Of a DNA stretch of 41,776 nucleotides, positions 41,483 to 41,776 are shown piece by piece. Within the stretch, counting starts at the first letter, position 1. The number at the start of each line of letters is the position of its first letter. Origin of the DNA: Planctomycetota bacterium (GTDB taxonomy: Bacteria > Planctomycetota > B15-G4); the NCBI GenBank assembly GCA_029259725.1, contig JAJDER010000177.1, forward strand, positions 1 through 41,776. The letters run 5' to 3'. A model generated the notes under the pieces. It saw only the letters and a program-made list of their open reading frames with translations. It was not told the DNA's origin and made no database searches. Position numbers and translations under genes: made by a program.

Positions 41483-41776
41483 GCGCCACCTTCCTCGATC
41501 ATCCGGGACTCGCCGGAGGGTTCGGCGCGATCCTGGACGAGACCGCCCGTGCCTCGGAGGACCTGTGCACGCTGGTGGAGACGTTCGACGAGGCGACCTG
41601 GAACGCCGAGCGCGAGAGCGACAGGCCCTTCACCGCGTCGCGCCGCGCCGTGTGCGAGCACGTGGTGGCCGCCGCGCGCTGGTACGCCGACCGCATCCGG
41701 AAGGCTCGCGGCCTGGAGTTCGAGCAGGAGGCGCGCCGTGACCCGGTGCCCACTCCCGCGGACCTGCGCGGCAAGC
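41479..41776 (+). CDS. DinB-like protein, cut by the window end
   Basis: The frame is open from ATG 41479, overlapping the YheT-family stop, to the last base (99 codons seen, no stop). It reads M-S-A-T-F-L-D-H-P-G, then an acidic helix and R-P-F-T-A-S-R-R-A-V-C-E-H-V-V-A-A-A-R-W-Y-A-D-R-I-R-K-A-R-G-type helices. The spaced helix with a His (E-H-V-V) suits the DinB/YfiT four-helix metal-binding family, whose members include thiol transferases and many proteins of unknown role. It is probably translated with the YheT-family hydrolase. Confidence 0.7.
   Translation, partial: MSATFLDHPGLAGGFGAILDETARASEDLCTLVETFDEATWNAERESDRPFTASRRAVCEHVVAAARWYADRIRKARGLEFEQEARRDPVPTPADLRGK

Overview
The window is about 41.8 kb of very GC-rich bacterial chromosome (roughly 70% G+C by eye). 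It is densely packed with protein genes. I see no rRNA, tRNA, IS element, prophage or CRISPR array. It reads as core chromosome with a small polysaccharide/surface block inserted among housekeeping genes. LptF/LptG and several lipoproteins indicate a Gram-negative envelope. Futalosine-pathway menaquinone genes (mqnB, mqnD), a Hanks-type Ser/Thr kinase, a short-T-loop P-II protein, sulfatase-fold proteins and a c-type-heme/beta-propeller giant protein fit Planctomycetota or a similar deep-branching Gram-negative phylum. The phylum is inference from gene style, not a match.

Layout: (1) 136-2988, mutS (minus strand). (2) 3244-5531, nitrogen block: a 35-codon membrane ORF (minus) divergent from a P-II-glnA operon (plus), with a good sigma70-like promoter and inverted repeats between them. 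(3) 5692-6669, a response regulator (minus), separated from glnA by a strong hairpin terminator. (4) 6824-9728, a membrane-anchored protein and the Cu+ ATPase copA (minus). (5) 9780-19253, surface/polysaccharide block: a RIFT-barrel PcRGLX-like protein (minus) divergent from a GH2 lipoprotein, a small lipoprotein and a sulfatase-fold membrane protein (plus). (6) 19382-26006, a tightly overlapping operon purA-uppS-cdsA-phoH-ybeY-lptF-lptG linking purine synthesis, undecaprenyl carrier, CDP-diacylglycerol, ribosome maturation and LPS export. (7) 26150-29743, a 1197-aa secreted beta-propeller/di-heme protein. (8) 29744-30123, a gene-free stretch with two strong hairpins and a possible small RNA. 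(9) 30124-31059, a TPR lipoprotein (minus). (10) 31414-34479, rho followed by a membrane Ser/Thr kinase. (11) 34494-36623, fusA (minus) with a near-consensus promoter. (12) 36726-38925, a small membrane protein, mqnB and mqnD in an overlapping operon. (13) 39033-41776, a PLP aminotransferase, a YheT-family hydrolase and a DinB-like gene running off the window end.

Most useful second looks: the P-II protein with a deleted T-loop and no uridylylation tyrosine next to glnA, with its divergent mini membrane protein; the possible orphan sRNA near 29.8-30.0 kb; TANNNT boxes placed just upstream of Shine-Dalgarno-less start codons, suggesting leaderless genes; a response regulator whose HPt-like domain has lost its histidine; and a possible remnant sulfatase fold in front of mqnB. 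I did not find a clear new defence or mobile system.
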